This document shows positions 20,887 to 32,905 of a DNA stretch of 64,000 nucleotides, piece by piece. The notes under the pieces are model-generated. The model had not been told where the DNA came from. It saw only the letters and a list, made by a program, of their open reading frames with translations, and did not search any database. Source of the stretch: Lomentospora prolificans (taxonomy: Eukaryota > Ascomycota > Sordariomycetes > Microascales > Microascaceae). Each line of letters opens with the position of its first letter. Position 1 is the stretch's first letter. Where the stretch lies: assembly GCA_029532625.1 (NCBI GenBank), contig JARFXM010000007.1:124001-188000 (forward strand). Reading direction: 5' to 3'. Made by a program: the position numbers and the translations under genes.

Positions 20887-22657
20887 CAGACAGCCAGACA
20901 GCGACTTACTGATTCCGAGCTATTATTTTGGCACCCAAGAATATTAGACCTGGGCGAATGTAGGTCTAGTGGTAATTTCCTGTCCAGCGATGTGTTGTGA
21001 AGCAGTTAGGCGTACTCGCAATGGCCGAAGCAGAGTGGCTTTACAAGCCTTTGTTGACATAGAACTATAATACTGTAGGCACAACTTTTCTCGGTCTTTG
21101 TTTTCACCCAGTCATGGAAGATGGGCTTAGGAAGGAGAGATGAGACGGCGTCTCCTACAGCAAAATGGATGGTACTCTGATGGAAGGATTACATCGAATG
21201 GTATACTGGCTCCAAGAGAGCCATTATGTGAATTAACTTATATTTATTTGCAATTAAAGCTTAGGGGATGCTGTTATACACACAGGTCTTAATCAATGGC
21301 TTGGTACTTTTAGGAAGCGTTCTCTGTGACCATGGTGAAACGAAGTGGAACTAGAGAGGGGAGGTAAAAGAGGGCTTTATTAATATTAGTTTGGTATTAG
21401 CCAAGTATGTTAGATGATCCGGACTCCAGAGGGAAGACAACGTTAAGGCTCTCCACAATCTTCATATAATACCCAGATGGAGGACCGCGAAATCACACAC
21501 CCACCCTTGGCGCTTCACGATACCACGGCCCTCGGTTGCCATAGCCACCGGGCCGATGTTGCTGCCATTGACGCACATCGACGAACAAATGGTTTCGAGC
21601 GACAGAGCCTCAATCGTGGGATCATTATAGGAGTAGACGTGATGCATGGGACTAGTGCTGAAGTGGGACGAGGATCTGATGTGTGGCTGTGGTAAAGAGT
21701 TAAAATAAGGCCTCTGTATCATGGGGGCCGGAAGATAGCCAGCTGGCATTATTAGCATGGGCGAGGTTTCGCCCATGACCCAGCCCCATCACGGGCGTTT
21801 CTGGAGCCGGAAAGTCGACAAGCGCGCTTTCATCCCAAAACTCCGCCAACCGTTTGCGGCAGCGTCTGTTGATTATTGGATCGCTAATTACCATCCCGTC
21901 CCGCCCTTTGTCGCGTCTAATCTCTATTAATGAGTGCGGCGAAGGGTCTTGAACATAATAAGGCCAGGAACCAGATCATGCAAGTATGACCACGGCCCTG
22001 GCCAATTTTAACTCTATGACGCTTAGTCCGTGCCTGGCAAGAGCCTCAAACTTGGATTGCCAGGCCCTATCACGAGCGTAATCATGTCGTTGCCGGTCCC
22101 AGTTTGCTCTCCATGGATATGGATCCATGAATGTTATATATCCGGCACGCCGCCCCCAAAATTCGACTGCTGGGTGTTCATGTTCATCCCAATGCCTCGT
22201 GCAACCAAGCAGCGTATTTTTGTGTCTACTCGGCCCTCATAGGCCAGCTAACCGCTTTCAAGAGCTGGTATAGGACAAATGCCTGTCTAGTGTCTGGTTG
22301 CGGGCGGTGCACTAGCGGGCGCTTTCACTTCGTCTGATGTGTTATAGTCGAATGAGGCACGGTAATAATTATTTGAATCATATCCATGAATCTTTACCTT
22401 TCATTACCTCGCCAGGCTGTTCAATGCAAATTATGTCAATACAGCGAGGTTCCAGCTCAGCCCTCAATCGAAACGGTCTCCTGGCTCAAACAACATATAC
22501 TAAGCACCGCTAATAGTTAATAAAGGGGGACGTAAGAAAGGTTCACCATGTTATTATCCTTTCTCCTGTCACTACCTTCGATACAAGGGCAAATGGCGAC
22601 ATACAAGGGTATTTCCTTTAATACCAGCGGGAGGCTGACGGCTTCCTGCTCCGGAAC
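20887..22657. other. intergenic, no recognisable gene
   Basis: Contains short overlapping ORFs only. A minus open frame at 21776-21462 (with SYNDPTIEALSLETICSSM) and another at 21894-21700 look somewhat protein-like but match no family I know. The stretch covers the 3' flank of the HMG-CoA reductase-like gene. Confidence 0.4.
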
Positions 22658-23833
22658 TCAAAGCTTCGAGGGCCCCATAATCTTCCTCGACTCTCCGCGA
22701 GCCAACACCATGTGGCTTTTTGCGAACGTGCCTTCTGTAATCGCTGCAGTTGTGCTCAGCTCCAATGCCAGGCTGAAACAGGCAATGAGACCAGCTAGCC
22801 TATGCTTTGATCCCGGCTTCCCGTCACAGCCCAGTATTCGTAGTCCCTCCTTTTGAGTCGGGTACCTGGTACCGCCACCAACAATGCCGATTGTCAAGGA
22901 TGGAAAGTATATCGACACATGCATATCCTTGGTGGCCTCGTCGTATTCGGTCGTCAGGTGGCTCCACGAGTCCTCCGCGACGCTTGCAGCATCCTGGCCC
23001 GTAGCGATGAATATGGCGGCCGTGATATTGGCAGTGTTTGCATTATCCCCAAACTGGCCGTTTCGTATACCGCCGTCCTTTATCATCCTGTGTGTCTTGT
23101 AAAGTTGGGCAGTACTGCAGCGCATTATTTTCCGGCAGTCCTGGTCGGAAATGGTGGCCCACGCCATGACCTCTACGCCCCTTGGCTCCATGACGTGTGT
23201 CCACGACGGTTTCTTATCGGAGGCCATCTGCCCATCGATAAGGAATTGCTTAACTTGATGCCCTCGTTTAATTGACACGGCCATAACTTGGGTGCAGGCG
23301 TGCTGACACGCCTTCGTCACCATGTTTTGGCCAGAGGCATCGCCACAGTCAAACGCGCAAAAGACGTGGACGTTGGATCCAATGACGGACGCTTTTGTGT
23401 GTTTGAGACGGAGGTGGGAACTCGTAGACTCGGTCCATCGTTTGAAATCATCTTGCAGAGATGGCCAAAAGTGAAAGAATGCGACGGCTTGCTGCGGGTT
23501 GTCAAGAAGGAAGACGGGCGCCCGGTTCATGCCTTCGGAGAGCACATCGAACCTCGCACCTTTGGAGAGATTAAGCAGCCTGCAACCTCTGGCGCAAGAC
23601 GCGATTAAGGTTGCTTCGCATGTTGCCAGCGGGGCGTAGAACTCGCCATCTGTTTGGGGACCGAGGACTTTCAAGGGCCCGGCAAGGCCCAGCGGGACCT
23701 TGGCGAAGCCCACAAGGTTTTCGACTCTTATGGCGCCGATATCTTCATTGTGGTGTGTGATATTAAGAATTTTGAGATTCTCAAACAGAGCCCGGGCTTC
23801 GTCGTTTTTTTCAAGGTATCCACCCCGGGCCAT
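22658..23833 (-). CDS. HMG-CoA reductase, catalytic domain only (391 aa, no membrane domain)
   Basis: Single exon; ATG at 23833 (the longer open frame above it lacks an ATG). It reduces HMG-CoA to mevalonate with NADPH. Substrate-binding ENLVGFAKVPLGLAGPL is at about 38-54. The catalytic Glu is E73 (LATCEATLIAS, where most enzymes have ATTEG), catalytic Asp D165 (CGDASGQNM), catalytic Lys in SDKKP (about 205-209) and catalytic His H374 in KSHM. The cofactor loop is altered, reading ATGQDAASV rather than the usual DPAQN type. Normal fungal HMGRs exceed 1000 residues with an ER sterol-sensing membrane domain; this one starts directly at the catalytic fold, so it should be soluble and free of sterol-regulated degradation. 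Stand-alone or extra HMGRs occur in some fungal clusters as supply or self-resistance enzymes. All four catalytic residues are present, so activity is plausible. Confidence 0.88.
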   Translation of the reverse strand: MARGGYLEKNDEARALFENLKILNITHHNEDIGAIRVENLVGFAKVPLGLAGPLKVLGPQTDGEFYAPLATCEATLIASCARGCRLLNLSKGARFDVLSEGMNRAPVFLLDNPQQAVAFFHFWPSLQDDFKRWTESTSSHLRLKHTKASVIGSNVHVFCAFDCGDASGQNMVTKACQHACTQVMAVSIKRGHQVKQFLIDGQMASDKKPSWTHVMEPRGVEVMAWATISDQDCRKIMRCSTAQLYKTHRMIKDGGIRNGQFGDNANTANITAAIFIATGQDAASVAEDSWSHLTTEYDEATKDMHVSIYFPSLTIGIVGGGTRYPTQKEGLRILGCDGKPGSKHRLAGLIACFSLALELSTTAAITEGTFAKSHMVLARGESRKIMGPSKL

Positions 23834-26442
23834 GGTAATATTATTAGGATTTTGGGTTGTAGATGTAATAGAGCAAAGCGAGATTTGCAAGTGGAGATAT
23901 TATTTGAGGTGTTGTCTGATAGAAGTGAACATTACAAAATCAAGTGAAACCTATGTCAGTCTGCTCAGCTGTAGGGATAGAGTGAGCTTAGAGGATGTTG
24001 AGATGGGTTATTAAAGAGCGGAAGCCTCACCGGTTCATAGGATCGGGCCGAGTCGCCCAGATGGAGTATTGCCCAACCTGATCATGTTTGGGGAGGGGGG
24101 CGTTTCTTGAGCCCGACTGGGATCTGGAATCCAATAGTGCAGGCCAGCACAATCATATATAGGATATTTGGAATCGAGCTATCCGTTTTGTTGGTCGAAT
24201 CTACGCGCAGCTGAATCCAGTGGCTGAACTCTCCATCCGACTCACCGCCAGGCGGTCAGGCCCGTACCGGTATGCAGAACGGCGATCTCCACCGCGAGCC
24301 TTAAAAGAGGGCATGCGGATCCATGTACTGGTCGCCAGCAGTTCCCCGAAACGGATGATGGCTACCTGAGGTTACCATCAGCCACGTCTGTTGACCATGT
24401 GCTATTAATAAAAGCCGCTATTGCCGTGGTTTGCTAAACACTATCCTACACTTGGGGTATTTTCCCATCACGAATCAGAACTGATATGGCCAGCGACCTA
24501 GTATCACCTGTGCTCTCTTATACTCGGCAGTATTACCGACTGGCTACATCATTCACCGGTCCTTAACCCAAGCTCGAAGTCGGCTAATTGGCCCGGCTGC
24601 CGCGCTTGCACCACATTCCCAAAGATAGTCGTCCAATACCACCACTTATGAGAGCGTCGAGAGTTAGCTTGGTGTCACCATAGTGTTTTTTTTTTCTTTT
24701 TTTTTGGCGCCCTACGTTTAAGAGCTGCAACGCCTTCATGTCCATACGCTCGTATTAATGCTACTAAGAGTCGTACTCTTGTAAGTATTATCATCCAAGC
24801 CTCTCCCACTCCCCGCCGCCATGCGACGAAACCCATCCATGGATGCTTCACAAAAATCGGTACCACCGCTGGCAATGCAGACAGATGCAGCAGCTTTGAC
24901 TCCCGAATTCATCAGAGACGCTGCCCACCGGGCCGATCGTGGCTGCACCAAGGACTAGGAAGATGCACGGCAACAGAGCCCTCTCTTTGTCCTCTTGTTA
25001 AAGGGCTCTGACTCTCTCTCATTGTTTGGTTTGCTGTATCATTTGAATTATTTTTTTCCAAATTGAAGGCGATAATAACGAGGGATGTGGATAAGGGCGC
25101 CGGTAATTATTATTATTGCGGAGGACCCTGGGTCAGCGATACTTAATTTTCATTTTCCTACCTCCTTCTCTTTTCTTGTCTCGCATCCCTAAGTATATGT
25201 CTGAGATGAGAATGATGGCCCTAGTATAAATTACATGAAAAGGTCAACAAATGCCACAGAAGTAGTCTGCCGTCGGCACTCTGAGGCATCGTATCAAGGC
25301 TGTTAACGAACATGGCAGCTGAGAAGGACGAAGGGAGTTGTGGAAACCCTTTTAAGTTAGTTGGCACACTTCTGCATCTACTATTGAAAAGCCACGCACA
25401 AAGATGATGGTTACGACGGTGTAAGACGACTAATGTTTCGCTATGTTTGAAGCCAGCTCGGTCATTATGGTTTGCAATCTCCGTCGAAGCGGTCACCCGT
25501 ACTCGTGCCACGCAGTATAGCCCTATCCTCTGCTTGTTCACGTGCCGAGGGCGCACCTATGCAGTTAGTCCGCTTTTGCCTGAGGTCCAGAGGAGATTTC
25601 TCAACTATAGGTCGAAACGGGCCAGCTTCATTCATCGGGCGTGCAAGGAGGATTGAAGCCGCGGGCAATTCAAGGTGTTGCATTGACAGAATATTTGGTG
25701 TCTTTGGCTATTCTATCCATGCTTTCGATCCGATGCTCGTGCGCAACGGATACTTTGTTCTTGTTTTGCCACTGGAGCTCCTTCATTACATCAATGGTCT
25801 CCCGTTGAATGTTTCAGGATTATCCTTATAATTTCAAACTCGTCCTTTATTATATCCTGGACCTCCATCATGGGGGCCTCGAATGATCAGCATGCCGTCA
25901 TAATTGCTGGATCATGACGAGGCCACGGGAGTGCTAGAGAGAACGCTGACCGAAACTCGGCTTCATTTTAGCCTGGCTTGTGAACGGGGGAGGAACCTTC
26001 AAATAGGGGGACTGATCCAAGTAATTTGACGATTTTCCGTCGCTTAGCTGCCGAGGCCTGAAAGCTTGTCCATTCTTTCCCAGGTAATATTGCAGAGAGG
26101 GAACGGATGGAAGAATGTCATCCCAAGGCATCGCGTAACCTGAGAACTTCAGAGGTACCAGGGCGTGGGCGCGGGCCCATAATAGCTCAGATGAGGTGGC
26201 TCAGATTCTCCCTCCTGTGTTTCTACGTCGGCTGGCTTCTTCTTCCTTGTGTCGATTTCGCTCGGACAAGGGGCTCGCCCGGCCTTTATTCAGCCTTTTC
26301 ATCTCACTGGCGCCGTCTAAAAAGTCAGGAGAAAATAATGCAGTCTAGAACATCATAGGTAATGGATACCCACGGGATCTCCTACACCTGGCGATGCCAG
26401 TGGATACAAAGGGTTCGATAGGCTTTTATGCTGTTTTTGGTC
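23834..26442. other. long intergenic region, no recognisable gene
   Basis: Short ORFs on both strands with no domain. A T-rich run at about 24685-24705 is interrupted by one C. A + open frame (25472-25831) ends in a hydrophobic protein-like stretch (GYFVLVLPLELLHYINGLPL) loosely reminiscent of a cytochrome P450 N-terminal region, but this is too weak to annotate. Confidence 0.4.
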
Positions 26443-26935
26443 TCACTCATTGGGCATGGCATCGGCATCAGCACCATTGTCAAGAAGCAGATGCTATAGC
26501 CCCCATATCGCCGCGCTTGGTAGCCTCATGCAAGGCTGTAGTGTCTAACACTCTGCTGGTGGACGCGATATCGCCAGCGCAATGCAGAAGGAGTCTCGCC
26601 ACATGATACCTTCCCATCCTCGCAGCAAGCCACAGTTGCTCTTCTCCCCTTATCGAAACCGCTTCAACGTTCGCCACGTGTTTGAGGAAGAGGCGAGTGA
26701 GCTCGACATATCCTTGGCTAACGGCCCGATGAAGCGCACTCCTGCCGTCGCCATCAGTCGCTTCGATGTTGGCGTCGTGGTCCAAAAGCAAAGGGATTAT
26801 GAAGAGCCTTCGTGGTGGACGGCGAAGCGCAACGCTCCGCGGCCGTTGGAAGCTGATGTTTCAGCAAGATAGGGTTGGGCGTCCAAGAGGTTTCTCACAT
26901 CCTCGAGCATCAATATGATAGCATAATGAAATCGT
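26443..26935 (-). pseudogene. ankyrin-repeat protein relic with two frameshifts
   Basis: Three pieces in different frames read as consecutive ankyrin repeats. The first is EDVRNLLDAQPYLAE with GRGALRFAVHHEGSS. After a one-base shift near 26795 come LLLDHDANIEATDGDGRSAL, HRAVSQGYVELTRLFLKH, a degraded repeat (LWLAARMGRYHVARLLLH) and TALHEATKRGDMGAIA. After a second one-base shift near 26490 comes LLLDNGADADAMPNE, followed by TGA. Intact fungal relatives usually carry an N-terminal HET, NACHT or F-box domain and many more repeats; none is visible here. Repeat identity is certain, the original architecture unknown. Confidence 0.85.
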
Positions 26936-29351
26936 TATGTTTTATCCTATGTGTAAGATCAGCTTCCAGCTTACTGTTAGGAGGTATTATTAGCTGCGGA
27001 ACGTCAACCAAGGTAGTCATCGAGTTAGAGTGCCATGGGTGCGCCTGGAAAATGTGAGATCAGGTAGTAAGACCAGTTCCTTGAACAGCCGAGTAATAAT
27101 ACGGGCTAAATAAGAGCGGGTGTATAAGCTACATTTGATAGTCATGCGGCCCCCAGTCTGCGCGTATATTATATCAGAAATCTGCTTCAATGCATCAATT
27201 CTGAGTTAAATTCAACATCTGTGTGTCATGGTGGTTCTGGAAGGGATATTCCGAGTATTAATAGCCTGTGCTTTATATATTTCCCGTAGGACCTATTCAT
27301 CTATGACGATTCTAACTCCAACTTCTCCAACACACCGCGTTGAATCTGGAAAGGCGGGTCTGAAGATACGGCCCGTGAAACCCCAAAGGACCAGGAGAGA
27401 CGATAGGGCCGCATGTGCCTGAAGAAGAGGAAGCAAGATCCACCGGAGAAAGCACACCAGAGGTGGTGTGTAACTCCCCACTCTTCCATCAAGCAATTGG
27501 CTTTTGCTGACACGCCGAGGACAGTTATTAGCAGCATCTGAAATGGAGGCCCCGTGCTTGGGGGTTGGGTTTGGGGGTGGGAGGGCGGACTAAATGGAAA
27601 TGACTCAAAGTTGCCTGGTACTTGGTTGCTAAGCTGCGATACCGCCAGATCCTCATAGTTCTTAACGTATCAATATCAACGCTGGGTCGGTACATATAAA
27701 CATCAGCTACCTACTGTATTGAACTAACCCGTGCTTTTCCACAGCTGTTCTCCTAGCGGGATGTGGGATGCACCACTGATGGATTGAGCAGAGTGTAATA
27801 CCTGCTCTCCCTCTCTCACGCATAAGACAGCACTGCTACGGCCAACAATCCTATTCATCACAGATACAGTTGAGACTGTCTTTAACCTTACCCCTAATAT
27901 CAATAACACAGGCAAGCTAGATATCCGGGTGTCTTGCTTTGGGCTTGCTTGCTATTTCTTGACTCGCGCCTTACAAATACTCTAGGAAATATTAATATAA
28001 TAGCCAGCCACCTTGGTGAGCGTTGTGCCAGAGACTGCCGATAGTCACGGCCCTTGAATCTATTCTGGATAGCCAAGCACTTCCACGACGGCACCATGGT
28101 CAGCAGCCTCATGCAAGTCACGATCCTCTCTTCACCTAGCCTAATATCTTTTACTGACAAGTGATCAAATCACGTCGACAAATTCATGACCATTATTTCT
28201 GTGTCTTCGCCTACTTTTGACCATGCCTTCTCCGGACCACTCTCAAGTGACAGGGATTACAGCCAAGGTGACCTTCAGCCGACCGGTAGCCAATGCCAGC
28301 GTAATTTGGACTCGCTGGCTGGCGTCGGTTGCTGGCAGGGGGGGGTCTTTTGCCTCATTTCCGCCAGCGTTGTGGCAGCAGCACCTTTCAACCGCAGCCA
28401 GGCCACCACCGTTGTGGCTTGGGCATTGACATGAGACAGTGTGGTGGGAAAAGTTGGAACAGCGGCGATGGCCAGCTTCTAGGTGGTTTAGGGGTAGCGA
28501 TTTGCATTTTGAGTTGCTCTTGGAATTCGGGTCATGAGACTAAGAGGGCGTTTGATCAATTGGCGTAATAATATTGATTCTGGCTTTGAGAAGACAATAT
28601 CGCAGGTCTCGATCTACGATATCCTACAAGAATAAGATATGGCTTCCGGCACCGTGGGCACCCCCCTTCAAGTGTAGAAATCAGAGGGGCTATCGCATAT
28701 TTGTTGTCGGGTTTTCCTGTTATCCAGATTCGGCAGGAGTTCACCAACTGGGCGAAGCAAATCGATACTTTTCCACCACTTCAGTTTGGTGTAGAAAGTC
28801 GAGAAGCAGGAAGAGGGCGTTAGCAGGGGGTAGGGTGCAAAATGTGCAGGGATTATTTCAAAGAGATCAATAGACGGGCACCAAAAGTTGCTGGGGTCGT
28901 CGATATTCCTTTCCGTGGCCAGCAGGGCAGAGCAGAATCGACTCAACACATCACTTCACTGGAGGGATCGATGAATTTCGCCATTCCGTCTCCAGTGACG
29001 ACGCATCCGTGCCAGCTATCTTCGGGTTTCCCGATTAGGGAGTGCGTGAGTGACTGACACCCTCGTGCAGGATTATCAGGTGTGGTTCGCTGGCAGCTTC
29101 CCAACCTCCCAGGCTCATACGACTCGTCACATTTAAGAACGAAGGGCCGCGATTTCAACCAACGATATTAGCCCTTGGAAGAGCGAGGAAGAGCCAAGTG
29201 CAAAGCCAGCCAGCATGGGGGTCAAATGGGTTTCCCCCCCTTTTCTCCCCGCTCGCCGGCGATGCCAGCTAGAAAAGCCTCAGGACCCATTTCCATAGCC
29301 GTAGTTTCTTCATAATTAAGCTCTCTCCATCATCCGTTCCAGAAGAACAAT
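26936..29351. other. long intergenic region upstream of the LaeA-like gene
   Basis: No recognisable gene on either strand. + frames near 28217-28873 and minus frames at 28949-28556 are open but lack domains and have no supporting splice pattern. Confidence 0.45.
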
Positions 29352-31047
29352 ATGAGCAGCCGAAAGTCTACTAAATCTCCGTCGCCGGCCGTCTCCAGTC
29401 CTAGGTCAGGCGTGCCCGCAGCATCGGCCCCTATTGCCGCTGTACGTCCCGCCTGCTCGATGCCCAGGAACGATTGAGCGGTTCTGCGGCATATTATTGC
29501 CATAATAAAATTCTTACTAACCTTGGCCATCTCTCTGTGCGATTTAACAGGATCCACAATTCGACGATGGAGGCGCGGAAGATGACGCAGCCTCAGTAGT
29601 GAGGTATCGGGCTCGCGCAATCCACACTTGCTAGACCCGTCGAGTCTGGGCTAACATCCATTGCTTCTCCCTCCCCCCTCTCGCTAGTGAGGAATTCGAG
29701 TCGACGGCATCTCTGACCGACAGCATCCGAGACTTCCGCAATATTCACGGGCGCACGTACGGCAATTCCAAGACTACAGAGTACTGGTGAGATGGACGCC
29801 CGACCTGCGACGACTACGCTAGCCAGAGGCGAATGCCGAGGCTTCTGTTGTCGTTAACCTTGAATCATGGACCTAACGGTTGCTCAGGGCTCCAAACGAT
29901 GAGCAGCAAAATATCGGACTAGAATTAACGTCAGTAATATTGCTCATATTCCGCTGGAGTTTCTTTTCCAATGGCTGGCTACCATTAGCACACTCACTTT
30001 GACGGCCTAATAATAACCATCTCTATATTAATAGCCACCACTACAATCTTCTATACTTTGACAATAAACTTTTCCAAGCGCCCATCGGCGACAATCCACA
30101 GGTACGCAGCGTCCTGGCAGGGAGTACCCTCCTTCCGTTCCGCCGCCGAGTTAATTACAGTCGTGTACCTAACCTGGCGATCTCTTTTGTCAGAATGTTT
30201 TGGATTTGGGGACTGGCACTGGTATATGGGCTGTGTAAGTCGTCGAACAACAAAGGTCCACCTGGAATCGGCCACGCGCTAACCCCCAACTCTAAGAGAT
30301 TTCGCCGACCAGTTCCCATCCGCCAAAGTCATTGGCACCGACATCTCCCCCATCCAGCCAACGTGGACACCGCCGAACTGTGAATTTCAAATGGACGACG
30401 CCCAGCTTGATTGGACCTGGCCCGCCGACCACTTCGACTACATCCACATCCGCGACCTCTACGGCAGCATCGACGACTGGTCCACTCTCTACAAAAGGGC
30501 CTATCACCATCTCAAGCCGGGAGGCTGGTTCGAAGACCTCGAGCTTGACATTCGAGCCCACTCGGACGTCGTCACCGACCCTGAACACATCTACCACCAG
30601 TGGAACCGCGTTTTCCAAGAGGCCGGCGAGAAGATGGGCAGGACCTTTAAAATCGCAATTGGCTCGCGCATGCACGATCTGATGGAGGAGGCGGGTTTTG
30701 TCGACATCACTGAGCGCAAGTTCCGGCTTCCGATTGGCGACTGGTGTCTCGATCCTAAATTGAAGGAGATTGGGCAATTTGTACATGCCTTCATAGAGGG
30801 TGGCATCGAGGGATTTGCTGTATACCTACTGACACAAGTCATGAGCTGGAAGTACGAAGAGGCCCAGGTCTTCATTGCGAGGATGAGACAAGCGGTGAGG
30901 AATAAGAGACTCAACCCTTACTACGAGGTGTAAGCCCGCAAACCCCATAACTTCCTTCTGCCCCCCGGACAGAAATTCCGCGTTCAAACAGGCTAACTTC
31001 CTTAATAATATAGGACCCTTGTGTACGGGAGGAAACCCGAGGAATGA
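29352..31047 (+). CDS. LaeA-like SAM-dependent methyltransferase
   Basis: Eight exons: 29352-29441, 29551-29603, 29688-29786, 29888-29929, 30035-30101, 30194-30234, 30297-30929 and 31014-31047, giving 352 residues. After a Ser/Pro-rich N-terminus comes the family's RDFRNIHGRTYG..EYW.APNDEQQN region. SAM motif I is NVLDLGTGTGIWAV (about 118-131), followed by DFADQFPSAKVIGTDISPIQ with the acidic ribose-binding Asp, and the motif III-like HHLKPGGWFEDLEL. The C-terminal TLVYGRKPEE is also family-like. These proteins include LaeA, a nuclear regulator of secondary metabolism, but the family is very large in ascomycetes and most members are uncharacterised, so a global regulatory role should not be assumed. 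The exon/intron structure is typical of the family. No frameshift or stop; looks intact. Confidence 0.9.
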
Positions 31048-31449
31048 ATCTGTGCAGGGTAATAACCCCAGGCAGTAGCCTAGAATAGCATTATTACTTC
31101 CAACCAAGAAAGGCGTGCCCATTGCGAATTTAGATAACAGAAAGAACTCCTTGGTGAACTTCAACTTCCGCCTTCCGTTTGTTGGCAGCTTGTATTAATG
31201 CTCTCTGCCTGTTTCACACGCCCGGACCGCGAACTTTTTGCTGCCTAGTATCATCCAACAAAGTAGGCTCCTCCAGGATCCACCGCCTTTGAATACTCGG
31301 CCCAGTGAATGCCTCACGTGGAAGCTGGCGGCGCTGGCCAAGTGACCGGAGTCGCAGCTACTAGGGTACAACCAGCGAAATTGAGGCTCAACATGCAGCC
31401 CGTTGACCATGAGTTTGGGGGCTTAGACTGAAGGCGATGCTAAGCTCGA

Positions 31450-32905
31450 AGAAAAGCGGGCCACGGTAATAGACGATGAGGAATTTCCAGCCGATGGTAG
31501 CAAGGGTGACAGGGGTGACATTGCTGGATATGAAGACAGCAATCTGCTCAAATAGTTACTGGGCACCGATACCCCCAGCTTGGCTGAGAGTAATATGGCG
31601 AGGGCTCAATCTAGGCTGTTCAAGTGTTAGGATGCTAATATCAGCAGGGTCCACCTTGATCATTCTCATTCGCGACGAGGCCGACTTATTGTATGTGAGA
31701 GCACTATTTCCAATGTTATAACAAGGAGGGTGGGCATAGTACCAAACCATGGCAGAAATAGCTGATGGGGTAATCTTCACCCCTGTTTTCCGAGCGACTT
31801 CCAGCTCTTGCAAAGAGATTGTGAAGGCGACAGGCATGTGTATGGCCGATGACAGTATGTACATGTGTCTGCGACCTTAAAGCGGTACTACGATAAGAGA
31901 AATAATTGTCCCATTTAGGAGCTTCCAGCAGGTGCCAACGATGTGCATTTAGACTGTCCTCGTGCTATTAATGGACCCCATCAGGTAGAAAAGAATGTTC
32001 AAAGAGTAGTTGAACCATAGTATTGCTGGGAAAATGAGGAAGGAACCCTAGAAAACGAGTAACCAAGGTAAGGTGGCGTAGATTGGGGGTTGCAAGCATT
32101 TATAGCCAGCATTGCTTTGAGATATCTCTCTCTCTCTCTCTCTCTCTCTTGATCGTCTCTCACATCTGTGTAATTTCAGCCTTCACGAAAGGCGAGCGAG
32201 TGGCTATCGCCCTCGGCATGATACCTTGTCAGGATCTCAGAAGCCTCGTCATCACGATCGTAAGAGATTGGATAACGGGGCGGTTCGGGCAACGGGCCGG
32301 ATTGATACAGTCAATATTTAATCCCCAACAAGTTATCAATGACATTTTCTGGACTCGCAAGGCCATGAGTATTAGAAGCAGATACGGACAGACCTGAAGA
32401 AAAGAAGCAACGCGCCAAACCCAGTTTGTCTTGACATCATTCGCTCCGAAGGCAATGCATGCTGCCATTATCTGAGCCGATGAAGGGTGACGAGTTGAAC
32501 GGCGAGGTTATTAAGACGGGGCGCTCCTTGGGGTGGCGGAGCTCCCCAATCAATGTGCCACCAGATGTGATCTTACAGAAGAGGATGCCTACGGCTAGTG
32601 GCATAATAGGCCAGGCGAGATGATACACATAGCAACTAACGGACGGGTTAATTCTCGGTGAACGCACGAATAATCCGGGAATCGGAGTTAGAAAATGATG
32701 TTATATACCGTGCTGAGGAAAGCCCTGTAGAAGCGCGCCTGTCGGTATAATTAAAGAGCCCTCTCATGACTGACCATTGTCGTCCAAATTTATGGGCAAA
32801 CCGTGGAGCACTTGGAACGGCGAAAATGGACCCAAGGCTGTAGGAGGAATTCATGAAGCCGAGCAGGCCCGAATTGATGGCGAAATCGCCCGCATTATGT
32901 CTTCG
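31450..32905 (-). pseudogene. MFS sugar/lactose-permease-type transporter relic
   Basis: Fragments in transporter order but shifting frame. Helix-2 region: INSGLLGFMNSSYSLGSIF and APRFAHKFGRQWSVM (about 32895-32780). Then LIGELRHPKERPVL (about 32540), the FGANDVKTNWVWRV segment with SFLQVCPYLLL (about 32450-32380), and a PESPR-like PEPPRYPIS with EASEILTRYHAEGD (about 32295-32215). Next is a shift plus TGA inside the expected R-E-TIKRE stretch. The C-terminal end is TLATIGWKFLIVYY (about 31500). At least three in-frame stops and several shifts rule out a functional product. Intact relatives are about 520-540 residues with 12 helices and import sugars by proton symport. The TGA can be explained by CGA to TGA, a C-to-T change. 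Confidence 0.82.
32125..32149. repeat. (TC)n microsatellite
   Basis: About 12 TC units, inside the MFS transporter relic, at a place coding for repeated Arg-Glu on the minus strand. Confidence 0.9.

Noticed and set aside
25472..25831. Possible cytochrome P450 N-terminal fragment
   Set aside because: Only one hydrophobic stretch is reminiscent; no heme-binding Cys motif or I-helix motif is found nearby.
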